From NCBI RefSeq assembly GCF_000308655.1, contig NZ_BAGC01000009.1, positions 62,001 to 126,000 on the forward strand: a DNA stretch of 64,000 nucleotides, in the 5' to 3' direction. The translations under genes were made by a program, and so were the position numbers. Positions 34,360-42,626 of this stretch are shown one piece after another. Each line of letters begins with the position of its first letter. Within the stretch, counting starts at the first letter, position 1. The notes under the pieces were generated by a model. It was not told the origin of the DNA. It did no database searches and worked only from the letters and a program-made list of their open reading frames with translations. Origin of the DNA: Nocardia niigatensis NBRC 100131 (GTDB taxonomy: Bacteria; Actinomycetota; Actinomycetes; Mycobacteriales; Mycobacteriaceae).

Positions 34360-34388
34360 GGGGTTTCAGGGGCTTCCCCTGAAACCCC
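34360..34388 (+). terminator. 13-bp hairpin after rplQ
   Basis: GGGGTTTCAGGGG (34360-34372) pairs perfectly with CCCCTGAAACCCC (34376-34388) around CTT. It lies 24 bases after the rplQ stop and has no T-run. It is the first of two hairpins in the gap to truA. Confidence 0.8.
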
Positions 34389-34404
34389 GAGGGTGAGATT
34401 CCAT

Positions 34405-34444
34405 GAGAGAGCCCGCCGTCCCCTCCGGGTCGGCGGGCTTTCTC
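34405..34444 (+). terminator. second hairpin before truA
   Basis: A 14-bp stem with one G-T pair (34405-34418 with 34431-34444, core AGCCCGCCG/CGGCGGGCT) and T-rich downstream arm. This tandem terminator overlaps the upstream ATG at 34403 of the truA frame, which argues that truA starts further down. Confidence 0.8.
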
Positions 34445-34465
34445 CATGTTAACCAGGAGATCGCT

Positions 34466-35317
34466 GTGACCGTGGAGGATCCGACGCCCGAGCCGATTTC
34501 GATTCGGGTACGGCTGGACATCAGTTACGACGGCACCGATTTCACCGGCTGGGCGCGCCAGCCCGGCCTGCGCACCGTGCAGGGCGTGCTCGAGGACGCG
34601 CTGAGCAAGGTGCAGCGCGAACCGATCCAGCTGACCGTGGCCGGGCGCACCGACGCGGGTGTGCACGCGGAAGGTCAAGTCGCGCACTTCGATACGCACA
34701 CCGAGGTGGACGGCCCCAAGCTGGTGCACCGGCTGGCGCGTTTCCTGCCGAAGGATGTGCGCGTCAAGGCGGTCCGCCTCGCGCCCCCGGAGTTCGACGC
34801 CCGCTTCTCCGCCATCCGCCGCCACTACGCCTACCGTCTGACGACGGCTTCCTATGGCGCGGAACCGCTTCAGGCGCGCAGTGTCGTCCCCTGCCGCCCG
34901 GGCCCCGATGTCGAAGCGATGCGCGAGGCGTCGCGAAACCTGTTGGGCCTGCACGATTTCGCTGCCTTCTGTCGCCGCCGCGAGGGTGCGACCACCATCC
35001 GCGAATTGCAGCGCTTCGACTGGGTCCAGGACGGCGACCTGCTGACCGCCTATGTCAGCGCCGACGCCTTCTGCTGGTCCATGGTCCGCAGTCTGGTGGG
35101 CGGCGTGCTGGCCGTGGGCGAGGGCCGCCGCACCCCGGCCTGGATCGCCGGTTTGCTGAACGAACGCGAGCGCTCGAGCTCGGTCACCGTGGCCCCGGCG
35201 CACGGCCTGTCCCTGATCGCGGTCGACTACCCGGACGACGCAGACCTGGCCGCCCGCAATGCCCAGACCCGCGAGGTCCGCACCGTTCCCGGCCCCGAAG
35301 GCTGCTGCGGCGACTGA
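34466..35317 (+). CDS. truA: tRNA pseudouridine(38-40) synthase TruA
   Basis: 283 residues from GTG 34466, chosen because AGGAG lies six bases ahead and the earlier ATG at 34403 sits in a terminator. TruA isomerises U38-U40 of the tRNA anticodon stem to pseudouridine. Motifs: [18 protein letters not shown], the catalytic GRTDAGVHA with Asp63, and [17 protein letters not shown] near the C-terminus. Usual position after rplQ in actinobacteria, here probably with some read-through or its own promoter after the two hairpins. Confidence 0.95.
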   Translation: MTVEDPTPEPISIRVRLDISYDGTDFTGWARQPGLRTVQGVLEDALSKVQREPIQLTVAGRTDAGVHAEGQVAHFDTHTEVDGPKLVHRLARFLPKDVRVKAVRLAPPEFDARFSAIRRHYAYRLTTASYGAEPLQARSVVPCRPGPDVEAMREASRNLLGLHDFAAFCRRREGATTIRELQRFDWVQDGDLLTAYVSADAFCWSMVRSLVGGVLAVGEGRRTPAWIAGLLNERERSSSVTVAPAHGLSLIAVDYPDDADLAARNAQTREVRTVPGPEGCCGD

Positions 35318-35791
35318 CCCGTCTCGTGCCCGTCCGGCGCGGGCCGAGCGCTGACAACCCACGGCCGCCGTTCGTCTGGACCCGGGTGGGTCGCCGACGG
35401 TTCCGTTCGTCGCCGCGTGAGCCGATGTGAAAGGCGGAGTCCGGCTTCCTGTTCGGTTCGGGGGTGCGAAGTTCGCCTTCGTCGTGTGGTGGACCGTGCG
35501 CAGGCGGATAGTCCTCGGTGTGGGGAAATCGAAGTGTTGCCGCGGGGCCGAAGACGCGAGAGTGGGCGCGGCTGCGGGCCATCGGCTCGAACGTTTGAGG
35601 TGGCCGGGCCGTTGTGCGGCCGGCATGGGCGGCCAATTCGATCGGGCGGGAATGACGGGGCGTGATTACGGCTGGGGTGCGGGTGAAAGTGCAAGTCCGG
35701 GATGAAGATTCGTGGTGCGAGTTGCGCGGAAAGGGGAAATTCGGACGATGGGATGAAAGTTGGATGTTGTTAGGGGAATTCGCGGATCGGG
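35318..35791. other. 474-base gap with no convincing gene
   Basis: Short open frames exist on both strands but lack ribosome sites and protein-like composition. The last 150 bases are noticeably less GC-rich and G-rich on the top strand, and probably hold the promoter of the following AraC-type gene. No tRNA, terminator of note or repeat was recognised. Confidence 0.6.
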
Positions 35792-36784
35792 GTGGACATG
35801 GGGTGCGAGAATCGGGCAATGAGGGGCGGCGTCGAGCCCGCGGTGATGGAGGTTCGGTCCACACCGGAGGTTTCGCAGCAGGAGACTTTCGAGGAATGGG
35901 AGGCCGTGGTCGCGGCGGCCTATGTTCCGCTCGTCGTGACACCGGTGCGGTCGGGAGAATTCCGGGCGCGCATCGTGCAATCGAGATTCGACGGCATCGA
36001 TGTATCGATGGTGACGGCCAGCGGACAGCACCTGAGCCGGATACCGCGGCTGATCCACGAGCCCGAGGAACCCATTCTGTTCGCCAGCGTGACCACACAC
36101 GGGCACGGCTGGCTGGAGCAGGACGGGCGGGTCGGGGAACTCGCGGACGGCGGACTCACCCTGCACGTCAGTTCCCGGCCCTTCAGCGCCCATTTCGAGC
36201 AGTCCTGGGGCGTGGTGTCGGTGCAGGTGCCGCTGGCGGAGGTGGTGCGGGCGTCGGGGGTGCCGGCGGACCGGCTGCCGACCGCGGTGCGCTTCCCGCC
36301 CGAGGGCGCGGCCGGCATCGTGGGCCGCTTCTTCTGCGGTCTGGCGCAATTGCAGTACACCGCACCGGACCAGGCGGCGCTGCTGGCCAAACACGGGACG
36401 GGACTGCTCGCCTCGGTGGTGCAGCTGGCGGCGGGCGACCTGCCGCGTGACGAACCTGCCCAGACGCTGGCCAAACAGCGGGCGCTGGCGTTCATCCAAC
36501 GGCATTACGCCGACCCGGAACTCACCATCGATCAGGTGGCCGGCGCGTGCGCGGTGTCGCGCCGCACCCTGTACCGGATGTTCGAGCACGGCGAGGACGG
36601 TGTGGCGGCCATGCTCCGGCGTATGCGGGTCGAGCGGGCCCTCGCGCTGATCCGCACCGACCCCACCCGGCCGCTGCTGTCGGTGGCCACCGCGGCGGGC
36701 TTCGTGTCGGAGCGGCAGTTCTATCGGGCCTTCAAGCGCGAAATGGGGATGACCCCTGGCGAATTCCGGTCGAATCATGCCTGA
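35792..36784 (+). CDS. AraC-family regulator 1
   Basis: Up to 330 residues; alternative starts at 35819 and 35846 would remove poorly conserved residues, and the protein proper begins near EVRSTPEVSQQETFEEWE. The N-terminal 190 residues resemble the AraC-binding-like domain of the FeaR/NitR type (HLSRIPRLIHEPEEPILFASV). The C-terminal 100 residues are a two-helix-turn-helix AraC domain (LTIDQVAGACAVSRRTLYRMF and PLLSVATAAGFVSERQFYRAFKREMGMTPGEFR). It is the first of three paralogues in 4.3 kb and the only one without its own nitrilase-fold gene. Confidence 0.9.
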   Translation: MDMGCENRAMRGGVEPAVMEVRSTPEVSQQETFEEWEAVVAAAYVPLVVTPVRSGEFRARIVQSRFDGIDVSMVTASGQHLSRIPRLIHEPEEPILFASVTTHGHGWLEQDGRVGELADGGLTLHVSSRPFSAHFEQSWGVVSVQVPLAEVVRASGVPADRLPTAVRFPPEGAAGIVGRFFCGLAQLQYTAPDQAALLAKHGTGLLASVVQLAAGDLPRDEPAQTLAKQRALAFIQRHYADPELTIDQVAGACAVSRRTLYRMFEHGEDGVAAMLRRMRVERALALIRTDPTRPLLSVATAAGFVSERQFYRAFKREMGMTPGEFRSNHA

Positions 36785-37044
36785 TCAGGGGCTATATCGG
36801 GGCTGACGTCAATTGGCAGTGAGATGGCACGCCGGGGCAGTCACAACGGCGCGGCGACCGGGAATACTGGTGAGGCGCCGCCCGGTCGCCGCCTTCGAGC
36901 CGCCGGCGACCGGGCAGGCGGCCTCTCCGGTGGTTCTGGTCCAGGAGCGCGAAATCGGCTTGATTACCAGCAGAATCCGGGCAACTGGTCCGTTTTGTGG
37001 CATCGGTCGGCATCATTCGCAGTTTCCCGGCGGTCGGTAGTGGA

Positions 37045-38037
37045 ATGATGCACGGTGTGGGTATAGCGTCCACTGCCAGCGCCGAAGTCCGTACGACCTC
37101 AGGGGTTTCCGCGCGGCAGGCATTCGAGCAGTGGGAGGCCATCGTCGCCGATGCGGTGTTGCCGTCGATCTGCGAACCGCTCGGCAAGGGGCAGTGGCAC
37201 GGCAAACTGCGCAGCACCCAGTTCGATCACACCAGTCTCACCATGATGACCTCCAGCGCGCAGCGGGTGGTGCGCACCAAGCGCCAGCTCGACCAGGCCG
37301 CCGGGGACTTCCTGCTGGTGAACATTATTGTGGAGGGCGCGAACTGGACCGAACAGAACGGCCGGATCACCCAGGGCGGGGCCGGGACCATCGCCTTCTA
37401 CGACAGCGCCCGCCCGATCGAGAGCCGCACCACCGAGAACGCGCTGTCCACCATCGTGCGCGCGCCCATGGGCGCGGTGCTCGACCATGCCGGGCTGGCG
37501 CGTGCCGAGCTACCCATCGCCAAGGCCCTGCCCGCGACCGGGGCGATGGGCGTGGTGGTCGACTTCTTCCGGGGCATGGCGGCGCTCCCGGTCAAGGAAA
37601 CCGACCGGGCCGCGAATGTGCTCGAATCGCAGATCACGGCCATGCTGTCCTCCGCGGTGCTGCTGGCCAACGGGCAGACCTCGCCGGCGCCGTCCGATTC
37701 GCTCTATACCCGCCAGCAGGTGCTGTCGGTGCTGCGGCAGCGCTACACCGATCCGGATCTGACCGTCGACGAGGTGGCGCACGCCTGCCTGGTGTCGCGA
37801 CGCACGCTCTACCGGGTGTGCGAGGACATCGGCGGCCCCGCCGCGCTGGTGCGCCGCATGCGGGTCGAGCACGCCCGGCGGCTGTTGCGGGCCGACCCGG
37901 CCCGCCCGCTCTCGGCGATTGCCGCAGCATCCGGATTTGCCACCGACCGGCACTTCTACCGTGCGTTTCGCCAGGAAACCGGAGTGACGCCCGGTCAATT
38001 TCGGTCACAACTGGACGCAGGCACGCCCGGTCGGTAG
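37045..38037 (+). CDS. AraC-family regulator 2, upstream of a nitrilase-like gene
   Basis: 330 residues from ATG 37045 (37048 also possible); the open frame from 36997 lacks a ribosome site. Same architecture as its neighbours: EAIVADAVLPSICEPLG start, FYDSARPIE central region, then the DNA-binding part LTVDEVAHACLVSRRTLYRV and PLSAIAAASGFATDRHFYRAFRQETGVTPGQFR. It stands 83 bases before the nitrilase-fold gene at 38121, same strand. NitR-type AraC regulators in Rhodococcus control nitrilase genes, so a local regulatory role is plausible. The 260-base gap upstream holds no recognised gene. Confidence 0.9.
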   Translation: MMHGVGIASTASAEVRTTSGVSARQAFEQWEAIVADAVLPSICEPLGKGQWHGKLRSTQFDHTSLTMMTSSAQRVVRTKRQLDQAAGDFLLVNIIVEGANWTEQNGRITQGGAGTIAFYDSARPIESRTTENALSTIVRAPMGAVLDHAGLARAELPIAKALPATGAMGVVVDFFRGMAALPVKETDRAANVLESQITAMLSSAVLLANGQTSPAPSDSLYTRQQVLSVLRQRYTDPDLTVDEVAHACLVSRRTLYRVCEDIGGPAALVRRMRVEHARRLLRADPARPLSAIAAASGFATDRHFYRAFRQETGVTPGQFRSQLDAGTPGR

Positions 38038-38108
38038 CACGGCACGGTATGTCGCTGTGACCCGCTCGCGTTCGGCGAAGGGTGATGGCACATCATCCGA
38101 TCACCGTC

Positions 38109-38115
38109 GAAGGAG
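38109..38115 (+). promoter_or_regulatory. ribosome binding site deciding the nitrilase-like start
   Basis: GAAGGAG five bases before GTG 38121 is the strongest such site in this region. It places the start 39 bases downstream of the first in-frame ATG at 38082 and makes the protein's N-terminus line up with the paralogue at 40129. Confidence 0.8.
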
Positions 38116-38120
38116 CCGAC

Positions 38121-38975
38121 GTGCCGACGAAGGTGCGAGTCGCAGCCGTCCAAGCCGAGCCACGCTGGCTGGATCTGCGCGCCGGTGTCCAGCAGACCAT
38201 CGAGTTGATCGAGCAAGCGGCCGCGGGCGGCGCGCAACTGGTGGCGTTCCCGGAGACGTTCCTGCCCGGCTATCCGTGGTGGCTGTGGCTGGAATCGGTG
38301 AGCTGGGGCCAGGGGTTCTTCGCGCGCTATCGCACGAATTCGATGACGGTGGGCCGCACCGAGTTCCGGCGCATCGCCGACGCCGCCCGGCGGCATCACA
38401 TTCACGTGCTGCTCGGATTCAGTGAACGCAATGCCGGCGCGCTCTACATGTCACAGTGCCTCATCGATGATCGCGGGGTACTGCTCGGAGTCCGTCGCAA
38501 GCCCGAGCTGACGCCGCTGGAGCGCAAGATCTTCCGCAGCTGCGAGCCCGGCGAGTCGCACGTGTTCCGTACCGGCATCGGCCGCATCGCGGTGCAGGGC
38601 GGCTCCGAGCAGCTGCATCTGCCGGCGCGGCGGGAGCTGGAGCGCAGCGGCGCGCAGATCCACGTGGTGTCCTGGCCGGGTTTCATCGTGGCGCGGGACG
38701 TGGATTGGGGTGTGCGCGTGAACAATGCGGCCACGCTCTGGTACGCGGTGGTCGGTCAGCTGAACGTGATCGCGGCGTGCTCGGTGATGGATGTGGCGGG
38801 CAGTGAGAGCCGCCAGGGTTCGGAGCCGGTGAAACAGCTGGTGCGCGGGCCGGGCGGGCATGCGCGCATCTACGCGCCCGGTGGCGAGGAACTGGCGTCG
38901 CCGCTGGCCGGGCACGAACAGGGTTTGCTGTACGCCGATCTGGAACTGGACCTGAGTTCTCGGTCGGCGGCCTAG
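38121..38975 (+). CDS. nitrilase-superfamily protein lacking the catalytic Cys (copy 1)
   Basis: 284 residues. The carbon-nitrogen hydrolase fold is clear: VRVAAVQAEPRWLDL, LVAFPETFLPGYPWWLW with Glu45, GVRRKPELTPLERKIF with Lys127, and QIHVVSWPG. The family triad is Glu-Lys-Cys. Aligning back from QIHV, the normal Cys-Trp-Glu reads Gly161-Ser162-Glu163 (GGC GGC TCC GAG), so the nucleophile is missing. Other cysteines (113, 141) are not at that position. It is shorter at the C-terminus than true nitrilases (about 330-380). Either a pseudoenzyme with a binding or regulatory role, or a protein with different chemistry. Paired with the AraC-type gene upstream. Confidence 0.85.
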   Translation: MPTKVRVAAVQAEPRWLDLRAGVQQTIELIEQAAAGGAQLVAFPETFLPGYPWWLWLESVSWGQGFFARYRTNSMTVGRTEFRRIADAARRHHIHVLLGFSERNAGALYMSQCLIDDRGVLLGVRRKPELTPLERKIFRSCEPGESHVFRTGIGRIAVQGGSEQLHLPARRELERSGAQIHVVSWPGFIVARDVDWGVRVNNAATLWYAVVGQLNVIAACSVMDVAGSESRQGSEPVKQLVRGPGGHARIYAPGGEELASPLAGHEQGLLYADLELDLSSRSAA

Positions 38976-39086
38976 CGGTACCTCTGCGTACCGTTCCGGT
39001 CCATTGGCTCGTTTTCCCCCGATCTGACACACTCTCCCGAGTATTCGGCCGTACATGGGCCGACCATTGTCATCGAGGGATGGGGA

Positions 39087-40049
39087 GTGGAAGGGTCAGA
39101 AGCGGTCGATCGGATCGAGGTGCGGTCCGGACCGGAGCAGTCGGCGGCGGAGGCATTCGAGCGCTGGGAAGCGCACGTGAGCGATGCCTATGTGCCCTTG
39201 GCGGTTTCACCAAAACCGACCGATCGTTTTGTTGGGCAAATCGAACACGCGCGATATGGCGACCTCGACCTGACCGTCGTCGGATCCTCCACTCAGTCAA
39301 TCCGCCGTACCGATCGGCTGATAGCGCAGACGAGCGACGAGTATCTGATCGCGAGTATTCCGCTTTCGGGTCAGGGGCGCCTGAGGCAGGACGGCCGGGT
39401 GGCCGACGTTCGTCCCGGTTCTGTCGTCTTCTACGACACCACGCGTCCCTATCAGTGGGACTTGCAGCAGGAGTGGGAACAGGTCGTGGTCCAGGTTCCG
39501 CTGGGCCGGCTGCGCGATCACTATGGCATCGCCGATCCTGAAGTCCCCACGGCCACTGTGTTTTCCAGTGGAACGGCGCCGGGAATCGTGGCGCAATTCT
39601 TCCGGGGGGTCGCGGGATTGCAGCGCACCGATCCGGCCGGGGCCGCGCTGCTGGCCGAGCCGGGAATGGATCTGCTGGCGGCGGCGGTGATCGCGGCGTC
39701 GGGCCGGGCCCCGAATGACCAGTCCGCGGACGCCCTGAACCGGCAGCGGGTGCTGAGCTTCATGCGCAGCAACTGCTCGGATCCGGATCTCGGAGTCGAT
39801 CGGATCGCGGAAGGCTGCCGCATGTCGCGGCGTACTCTCTACCGGGTGTTCGGCGAGTTCGAGGGTGGGCCGGGGACGGTGTTGCGCCGCATGCGAATCG
39901 AACGTGCTTGCGATCTGCTGCGAAATGCGCCACAGTTGCCGCTTTCGGCCGTTGCGAAAGCATCGGGATTCCTCACCGAGCGTAGTTTCTACCGAAGCTT
40001 CCGTTTGGAAATGGGCACGACTCCGGGGGCTTTTCGCACCCTGGCATGA
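39087..40049 (+). CDS. AraC-family regulator 3, upstream of the second nitrilase-like gene
   Basis: 320 residues, GTG start with GGGGA directly before it. N-terminal AraC-binding-like domain (QSIRRTDRLIAQTSDEYLIA, VVFYDTTRPYQWDL) and C-terminal DNA-binding domain (VDRIAEGCRMSRRTLYRVF, PLSAVAKASGFLTERSFYRSFRLEMGTTPGAFR). It lies 111 bases after nitrilase-like copy 1 and 79 bases before copy 2, so the regulator-then-nitrilase order is repeated. Closest neighbours by eye are the two AraC proteins upstream, indicating local duplication. Confidence 0.9.
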   Translation: MEGSEAVDRIEVRSGPEQSAAEAFERWEAHVSDAYVPLAVSPKPTDRFVGQIEHARYGDLDLTVVGSSTQSIRRTDRLIAQTSDEYLIASIPLSGQGRLRQDGRVADVRPGSVVFYDTTRPYQWDLQQEWEQVVVQVPLGRLRDHYGIADPEVPTATVFSSGTAPGIVAQFFRGVAGLQRTDPAGAALLAEPGMDLLAAAVIAASGRAPNDQSADALNRQRVLSFMRSNCSDPDLGVDRIAEGCRMSRRTLYRVFGEFEGGPGTVLRRMRIERACDLLRNAPQLPLSAVAKASGFLTERSFYRSFRLEMGTTPGAFRTLA

Positions 40050-40128
40050 TCAGTCGGTGATTCGGCACTCATCGCCATTGTTCAAGTGGAAACTCTTGGC
40101 AAGCATCACGTTCCATGAGGGAAAAGCG

Positions 40129-41127
40129 ATGAGGATTACGGTGCGAGTCGCCGCCGTCCAGGCCGAACCCAGCTGGCTGCGGCTCTCCGACGGCGTGGAG
40201 CAGGTCGTCGAACTGATCGAGGCGGCCGCCACGCAGGGTGCTCGGCTGATCGCATTCCCGGAGGCGTTTCTCCCGGGATATCCGTGGTGGCGCTGGATCG
40301 ATACCAATCAGTGGAATGTCGAGTATTCGAGTCGGTGCCGCGAGAACTCGATGACCCGGGACGGCGTGGAAATGCGTGCGATCACGGAAGCTGCTGCTAC
40401 ACATGGCATTCACGTCATCCTCGGATTCGGAGAACGGCAGGATCGCCGAATCTATATGTCGCAGGCCGTGATCGACGATTCCGGCGAGTTGCTGTCCGTA
40501 CGTCGCAAAGCCGGACTGAACAGTGTCGAACGCAAGATATTCGCCTCCGGAACCCCGAATCTGCCTGCGGTGCACCACACTCCGATCGGCAAGTACGGCG
40601 CGCTGTCCGGGCAGGAGAATCAGCGGCCGCTGCTCACCCGCGCGCTGCGCGCCGACGAGGAGCAGATCCACGTGGCCGCCTGGCCCGGCACGCCGTACGG
40701 CGATGCGGCGGGGCCGGATTCGAGCACCACGGTCAGCCGGATGTACGCACTGGAGGTCGGCGCCTTCGTACTCGCGCCCACCGCGGTGGTGGGGGAGTCG
40801 GCGTTCGACGGGATGGGCGGGGCGCATCGGGTCGCCGATCCCACCGGCTGCTCCCGCATCTACGCCGCCGACGGCAGCGAAGCGGTCACCTCGCTCGGGG
40901 AGGGTGAGGAGGGCATCCTCTACGCCGATCTGGAGCTGGACGCCGCCGGTACCGGCGACCCGCAGTTCGACTCGGCCCGGGCCACCCGCGATCGCAAGGA
41001 GCGTGACCGCGTTCCCGCGCGCCGGGGCTCTCGCCGGGTCGCGTCCGGCTGGCAGGCCGGCCCCGATCGCTGGGCGCTGCCGATGTCGCTGGGTACCTAT
41101 CCCGCCGGCGGCACCGCCGCCTGCTGA
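40129..41127 (+). CDS. nitrilase-superfamily protein lacking the catalytic Cys (copy 2)
   Basis: 332 residues from ATG 40129 with GAGG eight bases ahead. Nitrilase-like throughout: VRVAAVQAEPSWLRL, LIAFPEAFLPGYPWWRW with Glu45, SVRRKAGLNSVERKIF with Lys127, and EQIHVAAWPG. At the nucleophile position it reads GALSGQEN, with Gly161 (GGG) where nitrilases have Cys; the residue number matches copy 1 exactly. The following Glu-Asn of the CWEN motif is kept. It has the fuller C-terminal part, including SRIYAADGSE and a basic RDRKERDR tail. Two independent genes sharing the same loss suggests a selected, ancestral change rather than decay. Confidence 0.85.
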   Translation: MRITVRVAAVQAEPSWLRLSDGVEQVVELIEAAATQGARLIAFPEAFLPGYPWWRWIDTNQWNVEYSSRCRENSMTRDGVEMRAITEAAATHGIHVILGFGERQDRRIYMSQAVIDDSGELLSVRRKAGLNSVERKIFASGTPNLPAVHHTPIGKYGALSGQENQRPLLTRALRADEEQIHVAAWPGTPYGDAAGPDSSTTVSRMYALEVGAFVLAPTAVVGESAFDGMGGAHRVADPTGCSRIYAADGSEAVTSLGEGEEGILYADLELDAAGTGDPQFDSARATRDRKERDRVPARRGSRRVASGWQAGPDRWALPMSLGTYPAGGTAAC

Positions 41128-41149
41128 GGGGCGACTCCGGACGGGCCGC

Positions 41150-41503
41150 CTAACTCCGCACGAGGCGGGCGATGGCGTCGGTGGCTTCCTTGATCTTGGC
41201 CTCGGCCTCCGGGCCGCCGGCGATGGCCGCGTCGACCACGCAGTGGCTGATGTGATCCTCGAGCAGGCCCATGGCGACGGCTTGCAGGGCCTTGGTCATG
41301 GCCGAGACCTGGGTGAGGATGTCGATGCAGTACTTCTCCTCCTCGACCATGCGCTGCAGGCCGCGGGCCTGGCCTTCGATGCGGCGCAGGCGCTTGAGGT
41401 AGTCGTCCTTGGCGGTGATGTAGCCGTGGGTGGCGTGGTCGTGGCAGGACTCGGCGTCGGCGGGCGCAGCCGTGTCTGTGGTCGCGGTCTTGTCGTTGGT
41501 CAC
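41150..41503 (-). CDS. csoR: CsoR-type copper-sensing repressor
   Basis: 117 residues from GTG 41503. All-helical DUF156 fold: LKRLRRIEGQARGLQRMVEEEKYCIDIL. The Cu(I) ligands Cys59, His84 and Cys88 have the 25 and 4 spacing of M. tuberculosis CsoR (Cys36, His61, Cys65), with the second-shell Tyr58 and Glu82 also present. A His/Cys-rich N-terminal extension (CHDHATHG) may add metal affinity. CsoR leaves DNA on binding Cu(I). A matching operator is 29 bases upstream of its start, so it probably represses itself and perhaps the divergent mtnP. Confidence 0.92.
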   Translation of the reverse strand: MTNDKTATTDTAAPADAESCHDHATHGYITAKDDYLKRLRRIEGQARGLQRMVEEEKYCIDILTQVSAMTKALQAVAMGLLEDHISHCVVDAAIAGGPEAEAKIKEATDAIARLVRS

Positions 41504-41531
41504 CTGCGCTGTCCTCACTCCCGGGCAGTAA

Positions 41532-41546
41532 TACCCCCCTAGGGTA
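41532..41546. promoter_or_regulatory. CsoR operator
   Basis: TACCCCCCTAGGGTA is a near-perfect palindrome of the TACCC-N5-GGGTA type recognised by CsoR/RcnR-family repressors. It lies between divergent csoR (start 41503) and mtnP (start 41600). Confidence 0.8.
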
Positions 41547-41599
41547 CATGGTTTGCCCTGGTCCCACCACTCGTACGCGCATGCGCGAGAATCGTCGGC

Positions 41600-42415
41600 A
41601 TGAGTGCGGATCCACGGGCAACGCTCGCCATCATCGGAGGCAGCGGGTTCTACGACTTCTTCGGCGACGACGCGACCACGGTCGAAATCGAGACCCCCTA
41701 CGGCGCCCCCAGCGCGCCCATCACCATCGGGCAGGTGGAGGGCCGCTCGGTGGCATTCCTGCCGCGGCACGGTCGTAAACACGAATTCTCGCCGCACACC
41801 GTGCCCTACCGCGCCAATATGTGGGCCCTGCGCTCGCTGGGCGTGCGCCGCATCTTCGGACCCTGCGCGGTCGGCAGCCTGCGCGCCGACTGGGGCCCGG
41901 GCACCGTGGCCGTGCCGGACCAGCTGGTGGACCGCACCTCCGGTCGCGCCCAGACCTTCTACGACACCGGCGGCGTGCACGTGTCCTTCGCGGACCCGTA
42001 CTGCGAGGAGCTGCGCTCGGCCGCGATCGGCTCGCTGAGCGACGACCTGCCCTCGCACGATCACGGCACGATGGTCGTGGTGGAGGGCCCGCGCTTCTCC
42101 ACTCGCGCCGAGAGCCGCTGGTTCGCCGGCCAGGGCTGGGAGCTGGTCAACATGACCGGGCACCCGGAGGCCGTGCTCGCCCGCGAGCTCGAAATGTGCT
42201 ACTCCGCAATCGCTCTCGTGACCGACCTGGACGCCGGTCTGGAGAACGGTGAAGGCGTCAGCGCCGCCGCCGTCTTCGCCGAGTTCGAGCGCAATCTGGT
42301 GCCGTTCAAGGCGCTGGTGCGCCGCGCCGTCGCCGCCGTCGAGGGCGACGACACCTGCGACAAGTGCCGCGTGCTGACGGGCACCGGTGTGCAGCTGCCC
42401 TTCGAGCTGCCCTGA
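41600..42415 (+). CDS. mtnP: S-methyl-5'-thioadenosine phosphorylase
   Basis: 271 residues. PNP/MTAP family-2 fold: LAIIGGSGFYDF, FLPRHGRKHEFSPHTVPYRANMWALRSLGVRRI, EGPRFSTRAESRWF and VNMTGHPEAVLARELEMCYSAIALVTDLDAG. It phosphorolyses methylthioadenosine, a by-product of polyamine and other synthesis, to adenine and methylthioribose-1-phosphate. In M. tuberculosis the equivalent gene (Rv0535) precedes galE3 (Rv0536); the same neighbour follows here. A hairpin ends the gene. Confidence 0.92.
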   Translation: MSADPRATLAIIGGSGFYDFFGDDATTVEIETPYGAPSAPITIGQVEGRSVAFLPRHGRKHEFSPHTVPYRANMWALRSLGVRRIFGPCAVGSLRADWGPGTVAVPDQLVDRTSGRAQTFYDTGGVHVSFADPYCEELRSAAIGSLSDDLPSHDHGTMVVVEGPRFSTRAESRWFAGQGWELVNMTGHPEAVLARELEMCYSAIALVTDLDAGLENGEGVSAAAVFAEFERNLVPFKALVRRAVAAVEGDDTCDKCRVLTGTGVQLPFELP

Positions 42416-42430
42416 GCCTCCCCGCACCGT

Positions 42431-42457
42431 CGGCGGACGGCTGAGAGCCGTCCGCCG
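42431..42457 (+). terminator. 11-bp hairpin after mtnP
   Basis: CGGCGGACGGC (42431-42441) pairs perfectly with GCCGTCCGCCG (42447-42457) around TGAGA, 16 bases after the mtnP stop. The remaining 170 bases to the next gene show nothing recognisable. Confidence 0.85.
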
Positions 42458-42626
42458 TTGGCACTCCGTGCCGCCGGTTGCGTGCGAAGCCAATTCTGGA
42501 CGTCCCCGGGGAGTTGCCCTGATCGCCGCGAAATCAGTCGATGCGTCTGATGCGAAGAGACCTGAATGCGGTCGCGACGTTGTCCACGGACATGTGCGTC
42601 GGAGCCCGGTCGAATAGGCTGAAACC

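Noticed and set aside
34403..34465. Upstream ATG for truA
   Set aside because: The extension lies on a terminator stem and lacks a ribosome site; GTG 34466 has AGGAG at good spacing.
35427..35705. Small forward open frame after truA
   Set aside because: No ribosome site, Gly/Arg-rich composition, and overlapped by equal-quality frames; treated as non-coding.
38530..38545. Cys141 of nitrilase-like copy 1 as a possible replacement nucleophile
   Set aside because: It falls about 20 residues before the nucleophile elbow and has no counterpart in copy 2.
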